DNA of 64,000 nt from Thinopyrum elongatum (lineage: Eukaryota > Streptophyta > Magnoliopsida > Poales > Poaceae). Within the stretch, counting starts at the first letter, position 1. Every line of letters begins with the position of its first letter. Positions 33,701 through 45,924 of the stretch are shown piece by piece. The DNA lies in assembly GCA_011799875.1 (NCBI GenBank), contig CM022297.1, positions 362,270,921-362,334,920 on the forward strand, in the 5' to 3' direction. Position numbers and translations under genes: made by a program. Under the pieces are notes generated by a model. It was not told where the DNA came from and made no database searches. It saw only the letters and a list, made by a program, of their open reading frames with translations.

Positions 33701-36700
33701 TCAGGCTACGCGCGATGGGACCTAGCTAGCTAGCTTCTGCACCGATTCGATCGATCCATTCAAGCAGCTACGGCAACGGACGCCGGCGGCTTCGTATTTG
33801 ACCGCTTCGTGCGTCGTCCGCTGGATTCATAGGAGCAAGCTAGTTGATCGTGGACACGGGCGAGAGGAAGAAGAAGACATGGGAAAAAAATATAAGCGAA
33901 TATTCGGTTTTACAGTTTTAGTTTGAGGGGTCTGTTCGGCCGCAGCTCAAAACGACCCTTAAAACGCGTTTTCCGTGGTTTAAGGGGTCTGCTAGAGATG
34001 CTCTTAATTTGGTCATTGGAAGTCATTTTAATGTGACATAGTTTTCTGCAATATCTAGTCTGCAGTTCTTTAAGGAGGTGAGTGTAAAATAACTATTTCT
34101 TCAACTTTCTTTTAATCAAGACTACTATGTTTGACAGGGCATATTGATCATTCTGCCAGAGTTATGAAAATAATAACATGGAATAGATCCTTCAGAGGCA
34201 TGCAAAATGGTGATGATGGGAAGGATGGATTTGAAAATGATGAAGAGGAGACGCTGGCAACTGTCATAGACAAAATTTTAGCCTGGGAGAAAAAGCTGTA
34301 TGACGAAGTGAAGGTGACGTTCTTTTGATTATTACTAATTTGAACTTTTATGTTCTGAAGTAGTTTTGAATTAAGTTTATGATGATTTACTGAAACAACC
34401 AATGTTGGCTAAGATGATTCTTCTAGCCTTCTTTCTGAAATACAAAAGAGTTGAAGAGACAAAAAATCTACCACCTTATACATCAAATAATACCTATCAA
34501 TCCACATAACCACATGCAGAATTCTGTCTGGTCACGTCCTCAGAAGTATTCGGTAATTTTTCTTGAGGAAAGATATTCTGATTTTTATGCTCTTTATTGA
34601 GGTAGAAAATGAAGATACTAGGTGGCAGTGTGCTGATTTTTCTTCTTCTGATCTTCACATGCCAAGTTACGGAGTACAAAGTACAAACATATAGTGAGCA
34701 CCGGCCATGTTATCATATGCTGATAGGGCTTTAAAACTTTTTTCCACGTGTATTGAGTCATCAAGAAACTTGTTGATATGACGATCAGGTTATTATGTAC
34801 TCAAAACCCATAGGGCGTTAAAGCAAATGTAGAATTTTCTCTCAGCATGAATGAATCTACATGCAAGTGCGCATGTATTTACTAAAATTTATGTACATCG
34901 TTCCAAGCATGGTATTCAAGTTTACATTAAAGTTGCTGGTTCCCAATTGCTGCATCACATTTGCTACAAAGATAGTTTTAATAATAAATTGCGCATAATG
35001 CCATGTAGAAGGAGAAACCACCTTATGTCACCATGGTCCAGAATTGCTCACATAACATAAAATTGGGCTAAAAGATATTGCACTGGCACCATGCCCTGTG
35101 ACTCTGCATGTGTGTTTCCATCGGTCACTGATGGGTGGCATATGCCGCACATGTCATATATTTATTCTACATGCTCCCGCTTGACATGGTCATTGTGATG
35201 GCACCGAGCATGCTGCATCTCTTCCATTCTCCAACCCCTTGCCCCATGCTGTATCATGCCATGCATTTGACCATCCCAAATTCCCCAATTTTTGACCTTC
35301 TCCCCCTGTTTCTTTCTCACGAGTAGTGGTGGTAGAGCTCGAAGCCATTTCCAAGACGCGGCCCCTCCAAATAAGACACCATATCTGTGATTGTTGTCGA
35401 TAAATAAGATGTGTGCGGGTGAAGCAGATATCCATAACTTGGACATGGACATTTTGTGGATGGAGAATTGTGTTTTCTGTAGTGCAACTTGTCATTTCAT
35501 CAGATCATCCTTTATGCGTGGCAATACCTCTGTATGTCGCTAGCTTCCAAGTTTGAGGCCCACCAGTAAGAGAGGTTTTTGATAACGCATCGATGAGAGG
35601 AGGGTAGAAGACAAGCCCTAACTGTGGAGCCAGATTCCCATTTCACATATCTGTGGGACCAACATGTGGGTTCTGTTAGGGACAACACAGTGAAATAGGG
35701 CCTGATGCAATGTGCAATATTTTAGGTTCAACCTGGTGTTAAGTGGGTAGTGATGCAAATCCGGGTGTAATGCAACATACATGGCGTTCTCCCTAGTCCC
35801 CTAGTGTTACGTGCAATTTTTTTTGCTGCAATGGTTATTTTGTTAGGACAAGCCCTATATTTCTTGAAACATATTGTCGTGATAGGCCGAGTCTTCCTTT
35901 TGTATTAACTGTTTGATTACGACATGAAGCAGGCGAAGTTGATGGATATACCTAGTTTTTTCTGTCATGGAGCTTTTGTTTGGAGCTTTTGTTTGAACTA
36001 GCATAGAAGCACCTCACAACTGTGGTAGGAGTAGTTAGTCTACATGTTTTAAGACACAATAAAGCTGGCAATACCCAGCAGTTGGTATGTCCTGTGAGAA
36101 ATCTTTTCTGAATGAAAACAAGGCTGAACTGTGAAGTCAGCTAAAGATCAATAGCATACTGCACCAATTCATGCTGTCTGTTTAGTTCCCAAACTTTACC
36201 TGCTACCCTCTAATACAGCTTATATGTCTCAATTGCACAGGCTGGTGAGATTATGAAGCTTGAGTATCAGCGGAAGGTTGCTTTGTTAAATAGACAAAAG
36301 AGAAACAATGCTGCTGTTGAGGTTCTGGAGAAAACTAAAGCTGCTGTAACCCATTTGCATACAAGATACATAGTTGATATGCAATCAATGGATTCAACTG
36401 TCTCAGAGATTCAGCATCTCCGTGATAATCAACTTTATCCAAAACTTCTGGATCTTGCTGATAGGTAATTTAGATGCATAATGCTTTTTTTTTGTCATGC
36501 ATCAGATTGATACTGCTTTTCTCATTAACTCGCTCTTAGATTTAATTCATTTCTGGTCAGTGTGCATGATGGGACGAGGACATATGGTGAAAACGACAGA
36601 GTAGCATAAACATAATTACGGATATTCTAAATATTATCATTTAAGCATGTAATACTTATTCTGTCAGTTGTATGGCAAAAATGAAATTATATTCCTCAAA

Positions 36701-38319
36701 TCGATTTGTTATTATTAGGCCGCCGTTCGTGTGCATCTCGCTTTTCCTTTTGGAACTATATGCATGTTATTATACTTTTGTCATGGGCATGTGGCTTCGG
36801 ATTTATAGGCAATGCAAAGTAGCAAATTTAGCTAAAACACGTTCACATTATTGTTATTAGAATATGTAATGGTTTCCTTGGTTTTCTGTATGGTGAAAGA
36901 GACTTATATTCGTCAGACCAATTTGTGATTAACAGTTTGCGTGCATTATGTCCCTGCATGATTCGATTACTCTGCCTGCATCTGAAACACAGGATGAACT
37001 GATGGCTACAATAGTAATAGTAACTCATCAGGCCGGTACTGGCTGTTACTCTCCCCATTAACCTCTGGTTTTACCTTCCGTCTGCCAATGACACGCTCAT
37101 GCATCGCCTAGTGGCCTTTTCCTGGATCAGTTTCTTGACATGACACATGTAAGTGAGTTGTGTAAAGATAATGTGCTGTAAACTGGTCGGATTCCTACAT
37201 CAGGGCAGGACTTGATCGACCCACATAAATCTGAACGGTTTGTATTGCCTTTGTTCAACGGATTAGATTTACTTTCCTCTAGAATTAATCATGGTGGCTC
37301 GAAAGAACCCTCTAGTTAGTATACATAGATAGCCTTTTCCAATTCCGTAGCTACAGTCAGTTAAGTATATTGAGCTTTGGCCAGTGCATCAATAATATTT
37401 TCCAATTTAGCATGGTTATAATATTTTTCATCACAGCTACTTCTGTTTAGTTTAATTACTTGTAAAAAGCCAAATAACATGACTGCTAAACTTTACAAGC
37501 TTCATTTGGTGCTCTCTTTTCAGGCTGGCAAAAATGTGGGAAGATATGCACATGCATCATGCAAACCAGCTGAAAACTGTGTTGGATCTCAAGTCAGTTG
37601 ACATATCTGATTCCAGCATCGAAACAAGTGCACATCACCACAGCCACACGCGTCAGCTGCATGATATTGTAGACAAGTGGAACACAAACTTCAGTGATCT
37701 CATGAGCTATCAGAAGGAGTACATAAATGCTCTCTACAGCTGGTTGAAATTGAACCTTATACCTATAGAGAGCAGCTTGAAGGAGAAAGTAGCATCGCCA
37801 CCAAGGGTGCAGCAACCTCCTGTAAAGGCTCTCCTCCAAGCATGGAATGAGCAACTAGCCAAGCTGCCGGATGATCTTGCCAGGCATGCCATCGTTAGCT
37901 TTCGGGCGGTCCTGGAAACCATACTAGGTGTTCAAGACGAGGAGTTGAAGAAGAAAGAGGCTTGTGAACAAATTCACAAGGAATACGTGCGGAAGGCTCG
38001 GGCGTTCGAGGAGTGGTATCACAAGCATGGACAGCGCAGGACATTTGATGATCCGGAGAGCGGCGAGGGGACAAGCCAGAAGGATGCCATCTCAGAGAAG
38101 AGATTCGCCGTGGAAAGCTTGAAAAGCAAGCTGGATAACGAGGTCGAAGCTCATAACAAGCTGTCGAAGCAAGTTCGGGAGAAATCCCTTTCGATCCTGA
38201 GAGCGCACCTGCCGGAGCTGTTCCGTGCCCTGACCGACTTCTCCCATGCTACTGCCGATATGCACTCGAAGCTGAGACTGAATGCGCTCATGCAGGACCA
38301 AGGTAGTGGTAATAATTAG
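29553..38319 (+). CDS. DUF630/DUF632 family protein, NRG2/REL2/APSR1-like (4 exons, 792 aa)
   Basis: Joined exons 29553-30735, 34138-34313, 36241-36464 and 37524-38319 give 2379 nt, a whole number of codons, all with GT-AG introns. The start [14 protein letters not shown] is a classic N-myristoylation/palmitoylation signal and opens DUF630 (residues 1-60). Next come a proline-rich segment (about 103-126), an acidic segment (158-175), a long proline run (206-218), a lysine/glycine tract ([13 protein letters not shown]) and DUF632 (about 350-670), with [25 protein letters not shown] and [17 protein letters not shown]. Arabidopsis NRG2 regulates nitrate responses, APSR1 affects phosphate-starvation roots and rice REL2 affects leaf shape; the length is close to that of NRG2. 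Which paralogue this is cannot be decided here. No lesion is seen, so it is probably functional. Confidence 0.93.
31967..32217. mobile_element. Stowaway-type MITE (Tc1/mariner class)
   Basis: Starts CTCCCTCCGTTCCAGAATAT at 31967 after TA and ends TTTTGGAACGGAGAGAG at 32217, giving the standard CTCCCTCCGTTCC terminal inverted repeats with one mismatch at the right end. Length is about 251 bases, non-coding. The right TA target copy is not exact (CAT). Confidence 0.85.
33186..34003. mobile_element. Harbinger-type (Tourist-like) non-autonomous element, 818 bp
   Basis: Ends GAGCATCTCTAGCAGACCCC (33186) and GGGGTCTGCTAGAGATGCTC (34003) are perfect inverted repeats of at least 20 bases. Flanks are TCA on the left and TTA on the right, an imperfect 3-bp target repeat. 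No transposase is present. The interior holds a GC-rich array of palindromic repeats (33536-33790). Confidence 0.85.
33536..33790. repeat. AGCTAGCT-rich imperfect tandem array inside the intron MITE
   Basis: About five imperfect units of 45-65 bases follow the pattern CATCAAGCTACGGCGACGGAAGCT, then GAGCTAGCTAGCTC, then GATCGAT. The units are themselves near-palindromic, with AGCTAGCT and ATCGAT cores. Confidence 0.75.
34138..34313 (+). CDS. DUF630/DUF632 gene, exon 2
   Basis: Begins GGCATATTGATCAT after TTTGACAG and completes a split glycine codon (G|GG). Codes [18 protein letters not shown], an acidic [14 protein letters not shown] stretch and [14 protein letters not shown], then GTGACG. 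Phase 0 at its end. Part of DUF632. Confidence 0.93.
34314..36240 (+). other. Intron 2 (1.93 kb)
   Basis: GTGACG...TTGCACAG. AT-rich; I see no transposon end or conserved ORF in it. Confidence 0.82.
36241..36464 (+). CDS. DUF630/DUF632 gene, exon 3
   Basis: Codes [20 protein letters not shown], a coiled-coil-like stretch and [11 protein letters not shown], ending in a split arginine codon (AG|G) before GTAATT. Part of DUF632. Confidence 0.93.
36465..37523 (+). other. Intron 3 (1.06 kb)
   Basis: GTAATT...CTTTTCAG. Nothing else is recognisable in it. Confidence 0.82.
37524..38319 (+). CDS. DUF630/DUF632 gene, exon 4
   Basis: Completes the split arginine and codes [20 protein letters not shown] to the TAG at 38317-38319. 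It ends the DUF632 domain with [20 protein letters not shown] and [21 protein letters not shown] charged coiled-coil tail follows. Confidence 0.93.
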
Positions 38320-38979
38320 ATGAATAACATGTACAGGTGTTGTTAGGGTGCTAGCTAAAACCCCCGTCAGAATGTTGTAATGCTTGTATTGTCTCCCTAG
38401 CCTTTTTTGCGGTATGTGTAGTAGTATCTCTTAAGATGGGAACAGTTAGGCATTGTAGCCGTTTTGTTATTCATTTGGATCCTCGTGGGAAGTTATTCTT
38501 TTAGATCAAAAGGGCATCGCCTGGGACTGGGAGTTGTTTCATTTGCTGAACAAAACCAAGAGTGGCAGAGGGCCGGCGGGAAGACACGTCCGGCAGCTTG
38601 TCGACGCGGCGCATGCACCACGGTGACGCCCCACCAAACCATAGCCCTATCCGTATCTACAAGACCGGAGCGAAACCCGGGGCTCCCTGATCCTTCCGTT
38701 GCTGTGGCCGCAGACGGAGGAGAGAGCCCCCAGGCTTGCTGTCCGACGCCGGAAGAGAAACGGTGGCCTCCTTCGCCTCGCCTCGCCTCTTGTGGAGAGG
38801 AGAGAGCCCCCAGGCTTGCTGTCCGACGCCGGAAGAGAAACGGTGGCCTCCTTCGCCTCGCCTCGCCTCTTGTGGAGAAAGGGGAAAGCAGAGTCTCGCG
38901 TGAGAAGCAGGTGGATCCTCAACTTGCGAGGAATTGACATTGCTCCAATCTTTTAGCTTTTTTTAGAGGTTCCAATACT
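38320..38979. other. 3' untranslated/intergenic region before H3
   Basis: The first 150 bases are a plausible 3' UTR (T-rich, no exact AATAAA found). The remainder is GC-rich and holds the 80-bp tandem duplication listed separately. No gene is seen. Confidence 0.5.
38717..38878. repeat. Perfect 80-bp tandem duplication
   Basis: GAGGAGAGAGCCCCCAGGCT starts at 38717 and again at 38797. The two 80-base units are identical by eye through GCCTCTTGTGGAGA. Both contain CGCCTCGCCTCGCC. Confidence 0.9.
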
Positions 38980-40103
38980 TTAGAGCAACTCCAACGCGCC
39001 GATCTAAACGGACGACATTTTTGTCCCTTTTTTGTCTGTTTGGGTCGGCAGTGTGTCCAACGCCCGCGACCCATTTCATGTCCGCGCACAAATTTGAAAA
39101 AGGCCCACGGCCATAGATCATTCCAGCGGCCATGTCGTCACTCAAAGTTCATGCCGGCACCATGCCAGCGGCCGGCATACAATGCCAGCTTTAAAAACCA
39201 TCACACAGTTCATGCTGACGCACTTACCAGCGGCCGGCACATATGCCAGCACACAAAAAGGGACGGGAGTTCGACCACGCCATCACGGTCGTGGTCATGC
39301 CAGCACACTTGCCGGCATACAAAAAAGGATGGCGCTCGCCGCCATAGATCACTCGTCGTCGAACTTGAGCATGTCGGCCTGTATCTTCTCGAACCACGGC
39401 CTCTTCCTTGGCGACACGGTGTTGAGATCCACCTTCATGATCTCCACCCCCGTCATCATGCTAGCGAGAGCCACTTCTTTCGCTTTGGTCTTGGCATTGG
39501 CGGCCTCGATCTCTAGCATCTTGGCTTGCTTCTCCGCCTCCATCTCAAGCATCCTCGTTTGCTTCTCCGCCTTCATCTCAAGCCTCCTTTGGATCTCCAT
39601 GAAGGCGTTCATTTGCTCTTCCTTGTCTTGCCGGCGCTTCTCCTCCCTTGAGTCCTTCTTGGTCATCATGCCCTCCACGGTTGCTATCAAGGCGATCGAC
39701 GCCGCATCCCGCTTGTCCTCCTTCTTGGAGTTGGTCTTCCCCCGCGGCCGTGCCTTCTCGCCCTCCCCAACCTCCTCCACGGCTTTTTTCCCTCCACGCG
39801 CCATGAGGGCGTCATATTGCGCCTTGAACTTCTCCTCGTCTTTGACGACCCTCCAAGAATGGGAGAGGTTGAAGGACTTGCCATCGTGTTGGACTTTGAA
39901 GGCCTCCAAAGCTTGGAATGCCTACAAATGAATTGCATGCAAGCATATTGGCAAATGGATATGGCAATGGACATGGAAGCATAAACGGAATGACACAAAA
40001 AGAGGGCGCTTGCATGCATACCATGTCTTGCATGCCGATGCTGCTCACGGGGCGTGACTTGATGCTCTCAAAAGTGGCACAAAACTTGTTGCACTCTTGT
40101 TGG

Positions 40104-41862
40104 TGTTGGGAAACGTAGCATGCAATTTCAAAAATTTTCCTACGCTCACGCAAGATCTATCTAGGAGATGCATAGCAACGAGAAGGGGAGAATATGTCTA
40201 CGTACCCTCGTAGACCGAAAGCGGAAGCGTTTGACAACGCGGTTGATGTAGTCGAACTTCTTCTCGTTCCGACCGATCAAGCACCGAACGTACGGCACCT
40301 CCGAGTTCTGCACACGTTCAGCTCGATGACGTCCCTCGAACTCTTGATCCAGCAAAGTGTCGAGGAAGTAGATGAGTTCCGTCAGCACAACGGCGTGGTG
40401 ACAGTGATGGTGAAGTGATCCGCGCAGGGCTTCGCCTAAGCACTACGAAGATATGACCGAGGGTGCAATCTGTGGAGGGGGGCGCCGCACACGGCTAACA
40501 GTTGTTGGTGTGTGTACTAGGCGGCCCCTCCCCATGTATATATAGGTGGGAGGGGGAAGGGAACAGCCATGGGGCGCCCCAAGTAGGAGGAATCCTACTT
40601 GGGGTCCTATCCCAATTCGCCCCCCTTCCTTATTTACTGGAGGGGGAAGGAAAGAGGAGGGAGGAGGGAAGGAAGGGGGAGGCCGAATCCCTCCCCTTCC
40701 TTCTCTCTTTCCTTCTTTCCTTCTCCTCTGGTGCGGCCCATATGGGGGCGCAGTAGCCCCTGCTGGCTGCTGCATTTTCCCTCTTGGCCCATTAGGCCCA
40801 TATCTTTTGCCGGGGGGTGCCTGAAACCCCTTTCGGTGACCCGATATGTACCCGGTACCCTCCGGAACACTTCCGGTGTCCGAATACCATCGTCCTATAT
40901 ATCAATCTTTACCTCTCGACCATTTCGAGACTCCTTGTCATGTCCGTGATCTCATCCGGGACTCCGAACAACATTCGGTCACCAAATCACATAACTCATA
41001 TAATACTAAATCGTCATCGAACGTTAAGCGTGCGAACCCTACGGGTTCGAAAACTATGTAGACATGACCGAGACACTTCTCCGGTCAATAACCAATAGCG
41101 GAACCTGGATGCTCATATTGGCTCCCACATATTCTACGAAGATCTTTATCGGTCGAACTGTTATGACAACATACGTTATTCCCTTTGTCCATCGGTATGT
41201 TACTTGCCCGAGATTCGATCGTCGGTATCTTTATACCTAGTTCAATCTCGTTACCGGCAAGTCTCTTTACTCGTTCCGTAATACATCATCCTGTGACTAA
41301 GTCACTTTGCTTGCAAGGCTTCTTATGATGTGCATTACCGAGAGGGCCCAGAGATACCTCTCCGATACTCGGAGTGACAAATCCTAATCTCGATCTATGC
41401 CAACCCAACAGACACCTTCGGAGATACCTGTAGAGCATCTTTATAATCACCCAATTACGTTGTGACGTTTGATAGCACACAAGGCATTCCTCCGGTATCC
41501 GGGAGTTGCATAATCTCATAGTCGAAGGAATATGTATTTGACATGAAGAAAGCAGTAGCAATAAAACTGAACGATCATTATGCTAAGCTAACAGATGGGT
41601 CTTGTCCATCACATCATTCTCCTAATGATGTGATCCTGTTATCAAATGACAACTCATGTCCATGGTTAGGAAACCCTAACCATCTTTGATCAATGAGCTA
41701 GTCAAGTAGAGGCTCACTAGGGACACAGTGTTTGTCTATGTATTCACACATGTATTTAGGTTTCCGATCAATACAATTCTAGCATGAATAATAAACATTT
41801 ATCATGAATAAGGAAATATAAAATAATAACTTTATTATTGCCTCTAGGGCATATTTCCGTCA
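40104..41862 (-). repeat. Copia-2 3' LTR (1759 bp)
   Basis: On minus TGACGGAAATATGCCC...CCCAACA. It differs from the 5' LTR partly by an extra copy-like AATCCTACTTGGGG segment near 40589-40603. The polypurine tract AAGTGGGAGAC on minus (41863-41873) abuts it. Confidence 0.92.
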
Positions 41863-41873
41863 GTCTCCCACTT
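41863..41873 (-). other. Copia-2 polypurine tract
   Basis: AAGTGGGAGAC on minus lies directly before the 3' LTR, the usual form in BARE/Angela elements. Confidence 0.8.
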
Positions 41874-41895
41874 GCACTAGAGTCAATAATCTAGA

Positions 41896-44800
41896 TTACA
41901 TTGTAATGATTCTAACACCCATGGAGTCTTGGTGCTGATCATGTTTTGCTCGTGGAAGAGGCTTAGTCAACGGGTCTGCTGCATTCAGATCCGTATGTAT
42001 TTTGCAAATCTCTATGTCTCCCTCCTTGACTTGATCACGGATGGAGTTGAAGCGTCTCTTGATGTGTTTGGTTCTTTTGTGAAATCTGGATTCCTTCGCT
42101 AAGGCAATTACTCCAGTATTGTCACAAAAGATTTTCATTGGACCCGATGCACTAGGTATTACACCTAGATCGGATATGAACTCCTTCATCCAGACTCCTT
42201 CATTTGCTGCTTCCGAAGCAGCTATGTACTCTGCTTCACACGTAGATCCTGTCACGACGCTCTGCTTGGAACTGCACCAACTGATAGCTCCATCATTCAA
42301 TATAAATACGTATCCGGTTTGTGACTTAGAGTCATCCGGATTAGTGTCAAAACTAGCATCGACGTAACCATTTACTACGAGCTCTTTGTCACCTCCATAA
42401 ACAAGAAACATATCCTTAGTCCTTTTCAGGTACTTCAGGATGTTCTTGACCGCTGTCCAGTGATCCACTCCTGGATTACTTTGGTACCTCCCTGCCAAAC
42501 TTATGGCAAGGCACACATCAGGTCTGGTACACAGCATAGCATACATGATAGAACCTATGGCTGAAGCATAGGGAATGAATTTCATTTTCTCTCTATCTTC
42601 TGCAGTGGCCGGGCATTGAGTCTTACTCAACTTCACACCTTGCAACACAGGCAAGAACCCTTTCTTTGACTGATCCATTTTGAACTTCTTCAAAACTTTA
42701 TCAAGGTATGTGCTTTGTGAAAGTCCTATTAAGCGTCTCGATCTATCCCTATAGATATTGATGCCCAATATATAAGCAGCTTCACCGAGGTCTTTCATTG
42801 AAAAATTCTTATTCAAGTATCCTTTTATGCTATCCAGAAATTCTACATCATTTCCAATCAACAATATGTCATCCACATATAATATTAGAAATGCTACAGA
42901 TCTCCCACTCACTTTCTTGTAAATACAGGCTTCTCCGAAAGTCTGTATAAAACCATATGCTTTGATCACCTCATCAAAGCATATATTCCAACTCCGAGAT
43001 GCTTGCACCTGTCCATAGATGGACTGCTGGAGCTTGCACACTTTGTTAGCACCTTTAGGATCGACAAAACCTTCTGGTTGCATCATATACAACTCTTCTT
43101 TAAGAAATCCATTAAGGAATGCAGTTTTGACGTCCATTTGCCAGATTTCATAATCATAAAATGCGGCAATTGCTAACATGATTCGGACGGACTTAAGCAT
43201 CGCTACGGGTGAGAAAGTCTCATCGTAGTCAACTCCTTGAACTTGTCGAAAACCTTTTGCGACAAGTCGAGCTTTGTAGATAGTAACATTACCATCGGTG
43301 TCAGTCTTCTTCTTGAAGATCCATTTATTCTCTATGGCTCGCCGATCATCGGGCAAGTCCACCAAAGTCCACACTTTATTTTCATACATGGATCCTATCT
43401 CAGATTTCATGGCCTCAAGCCATCTGTCGGAATCTGGGCTCATCATAGCTTCTTCATAGTTCGTAGGTTCGCCTTGGTCTAGTAACATGACTTCCAGTAC
43501 AGGATTCCCGTACCACTCTGGTGTGGATCGTGTTCTGGTTGACCTACGAGGTTCTATAGTAACTTAATCTGAAGTTTCATGATCATCATCATTAGCTTCT
43601 TCTCTAGTTGGTGTAGGCATCACGGGAACGGTTTTCTCTGATGAACTACTTTCCAATTCGAGAGAAGGTACGATTACCTCATCAAGTTCTACTTTCCTCC
43701 CACTCACTTCTTTCGAGAGAAACTCCTTCTCTAGAAAGGTTCCATTCTTGGCAACAAAGATCTTGCCTTCGGATCTATGGTAGAAAGTGCACCCAATTGT
43801 TTCCTTAGGGTATCCTATGAAGACGCACTTCTCCGATTTGGGTTCGAGCTTATCAGGCTGAAGCCTTTTGACATAAGTGTCGCAACCCCAAACTTTAAGA
43901 AACGACAGCTTAGGTTTCTTGCCAAACCATAGTTCATACAGTGTGGTCTCAACGGATTTAGACGGTGCCCTATTTAACGTGAATGTAGCTGTCTCTAATG
44001 CATAACCCCAAAACGATAGTGGTAAATCGGTAAGAGACATCATAGATCGCACCATATCTAATAAAGTACGGTTACGACGTTCGGACACACCATTACGCTG
44101 TGGTGTTCCAAGTGGCATGAGTTGTGAAACTATTCCACATTGTTTTAAATGAAGGCCAAACTCGTAACTCAAATATTCGCCTCCGCGATAAGATCGTAGA
44201 AACTTTATTTTCTTGTTACGATGATTTTCTACTTCACTCTGAAATTCTTTGAACTTTTCAAATGTTTCAGACTTATGTTTCATCAAGTAGATATACCCAT
44301 ATCTGCTAAAATCATCTGTGAAGGTCAGAAAATAATGATACCCACCGCGTGCTTCAACACTCATCGGACCGCACACATCGGTATGTATTATTTCCAATAA
44401 GTCATTAGCTCGCTCCATTGTTCCGGAGAACGGAGTTTTAGTCATCTTGCCCATGAGGCATGGTTCGCAAGTATCAAATGATTCATAATCAAGTGATTCC
44501 AAAAGCCCATCTGCATGGAGTTTCTTCATGCGCTTTACACCAATATGACCCAAACAGTAGTGCCACAAATATGTTGCACTATCATTATCAACTTTGCATC
44601 TTTTGGCATCAATATTATGAATATGTGTATCACCACGATCGAGATTCAACAAAAATAGGCCACTCTTCAAGGGTGCATGACCATAAAAGATATTACTCAT
44701 ATAAATAGAACAACCATTATTCTCTGATTTAAATGAATAGCCGTCTCGCACTAAACAAGATCCAGATATAATGTTCATGCTCAACGCTGGCACCAAATAA

Positions 44801-45924
44801 CAATTATTCAGGTCTAAAACTAATCCCGAAGGTAGATGTAGAGGTAGCGTGCCGACGGCGATCACATCGACCTTGGAACCATTCCCGACGCGCATCGTCA
44901 CCTCGTCCTTAGCCAATCTCCGTTTAATCCATAGCTCCTATTTCGAGTTACAAATATGAGCAACCGAACCAGTATCAAATACCCAGGTGCTACTACGAGC
45001 ATTAGTAAGGTACACATCAATAACATGTATATCAAATATACCTCTGTTCACTTTGCCATCCTTCTTATCCGCCAAATACTTGGGGCAGTTCCGCTTCCAG
45101 TGACTAGTCCCTTTGCAGTAGAAGCACTCAGTTTCAGGCTTGGGTCCAGCTTTGGGCTTCTTCCCGGGAGTGGCAACTTGCTTGCCATTCTTCTTGAAGT
45201 TCCCCTTCTTTCCCTTGCCCTTTTTCTTGAAACTAGTGGTCTTGTTAACCATCAACACTTGATGCTCCTTCTTGATTTCTACCTCCGCAGCTTTGAGCAT
45301 TGCGAAGAGCTCGGGAATTGTCTTCTCCATCCCTTGCATATTATAGTTCATCACGAAGCCTTTGTAGCTTGGTGGCAGTGATTGAAGAACTCTGTCAATA
45401 ACACTATCATCTGGAAGATTAACTCCCAGCTGAGTCAAGTGATTATGATATCCAGACATTCTGAGTATGTGTTCACTGACAGAATTGTTCTCCTCCATCT
45501 TGCAGCTATAGAACTTGTTGGAGACTTCATATCTCTCAACTCGGGCATTTGCTTGAAATATTAACTTCAACTCTTGGAACATCTCATATGCTCCATGACG
45601 TTCAAAACGTCTTTGAAGTCCCGATTCTAAGCCGTAAAGCATGGCACACTGAACTATCGAGTAGTCATCAGATCGAGCTTGCCAGACGTTCATAACATCA
45701 GCATCTGCTCCTGCAGCAGGCCTTTCACCTAGCGGTGCATCAAGGACATAATTCTTCTGTGCAGCAATGAGGATAATGCTCAAGTTACGAACCCAGTCCG
45801 TGTAGTTGCTACCATCGTCTTTCAACTTAGCTTTCTCTAGGAACGCATTAAAATTCAAGGGAATGGTAGCACGGGCCATTGATCTACAACATAGATATGC
45901 AAAAACTATCAGGACTAAGTTCAT
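41896..45924 (-). pseudogene. Copia-2 gag-pol polyprotein, single frame with two stops
   Basis: Gag, protease, integrase, RT and RNase H lie in one frame. Gag probably starts at 45879 (MARATIPLNFNAFLEKAKLK); the zinc knuckle is CFYCKGTSHWKRNC and the protease WVFDTGSVAHICNS. A TAG at 44938-44940 follows CNSK. The integrase has a WHYCLGHIGVKRMKKLH/CEPC zinc finger and a core with HTDVCGPM, but FLRSYRGGEYLSY where the family has RSDRGGEY, so the second catalytic aspartate is tyrosine. A TAA at 43564-43566 follows HETSD. The RT has LYVDDILLIGND and RNase H has SQTGYVFILNDGAISWCSSK. Both stops fit C-to-T changes of glutamine codons. The element is dead as a source of integrase. Confidence 0.9.

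Larger units (their letters stand above)
30736..34137 (+). other. Intron 1 (3.4 kb)
   Basis: GTCAGT...TTTGACAG, phase 1. It holds an imperfect short inverted repeat (31093-31202), a Stowaway MITE (31967-32217) and a Harbinger-type MITE (33186-34003). Outside these I see no ORF or repeat. Confidence 0.85.

Noticed and set aside
36672..36860. 62-aa ORF within intron 3
   Set aside because: Lies between verified splice sites, is hydrophobic by chance composition and has no domain.
44938..44940. TAG between gag and pol of Copia-2 as a programmed read-through signal
   Set aside because: A second in-frame stop occurs at 43564 and both fit CAG/CAA decay; the Angela/BARE group is recalled as having a continuous frame.
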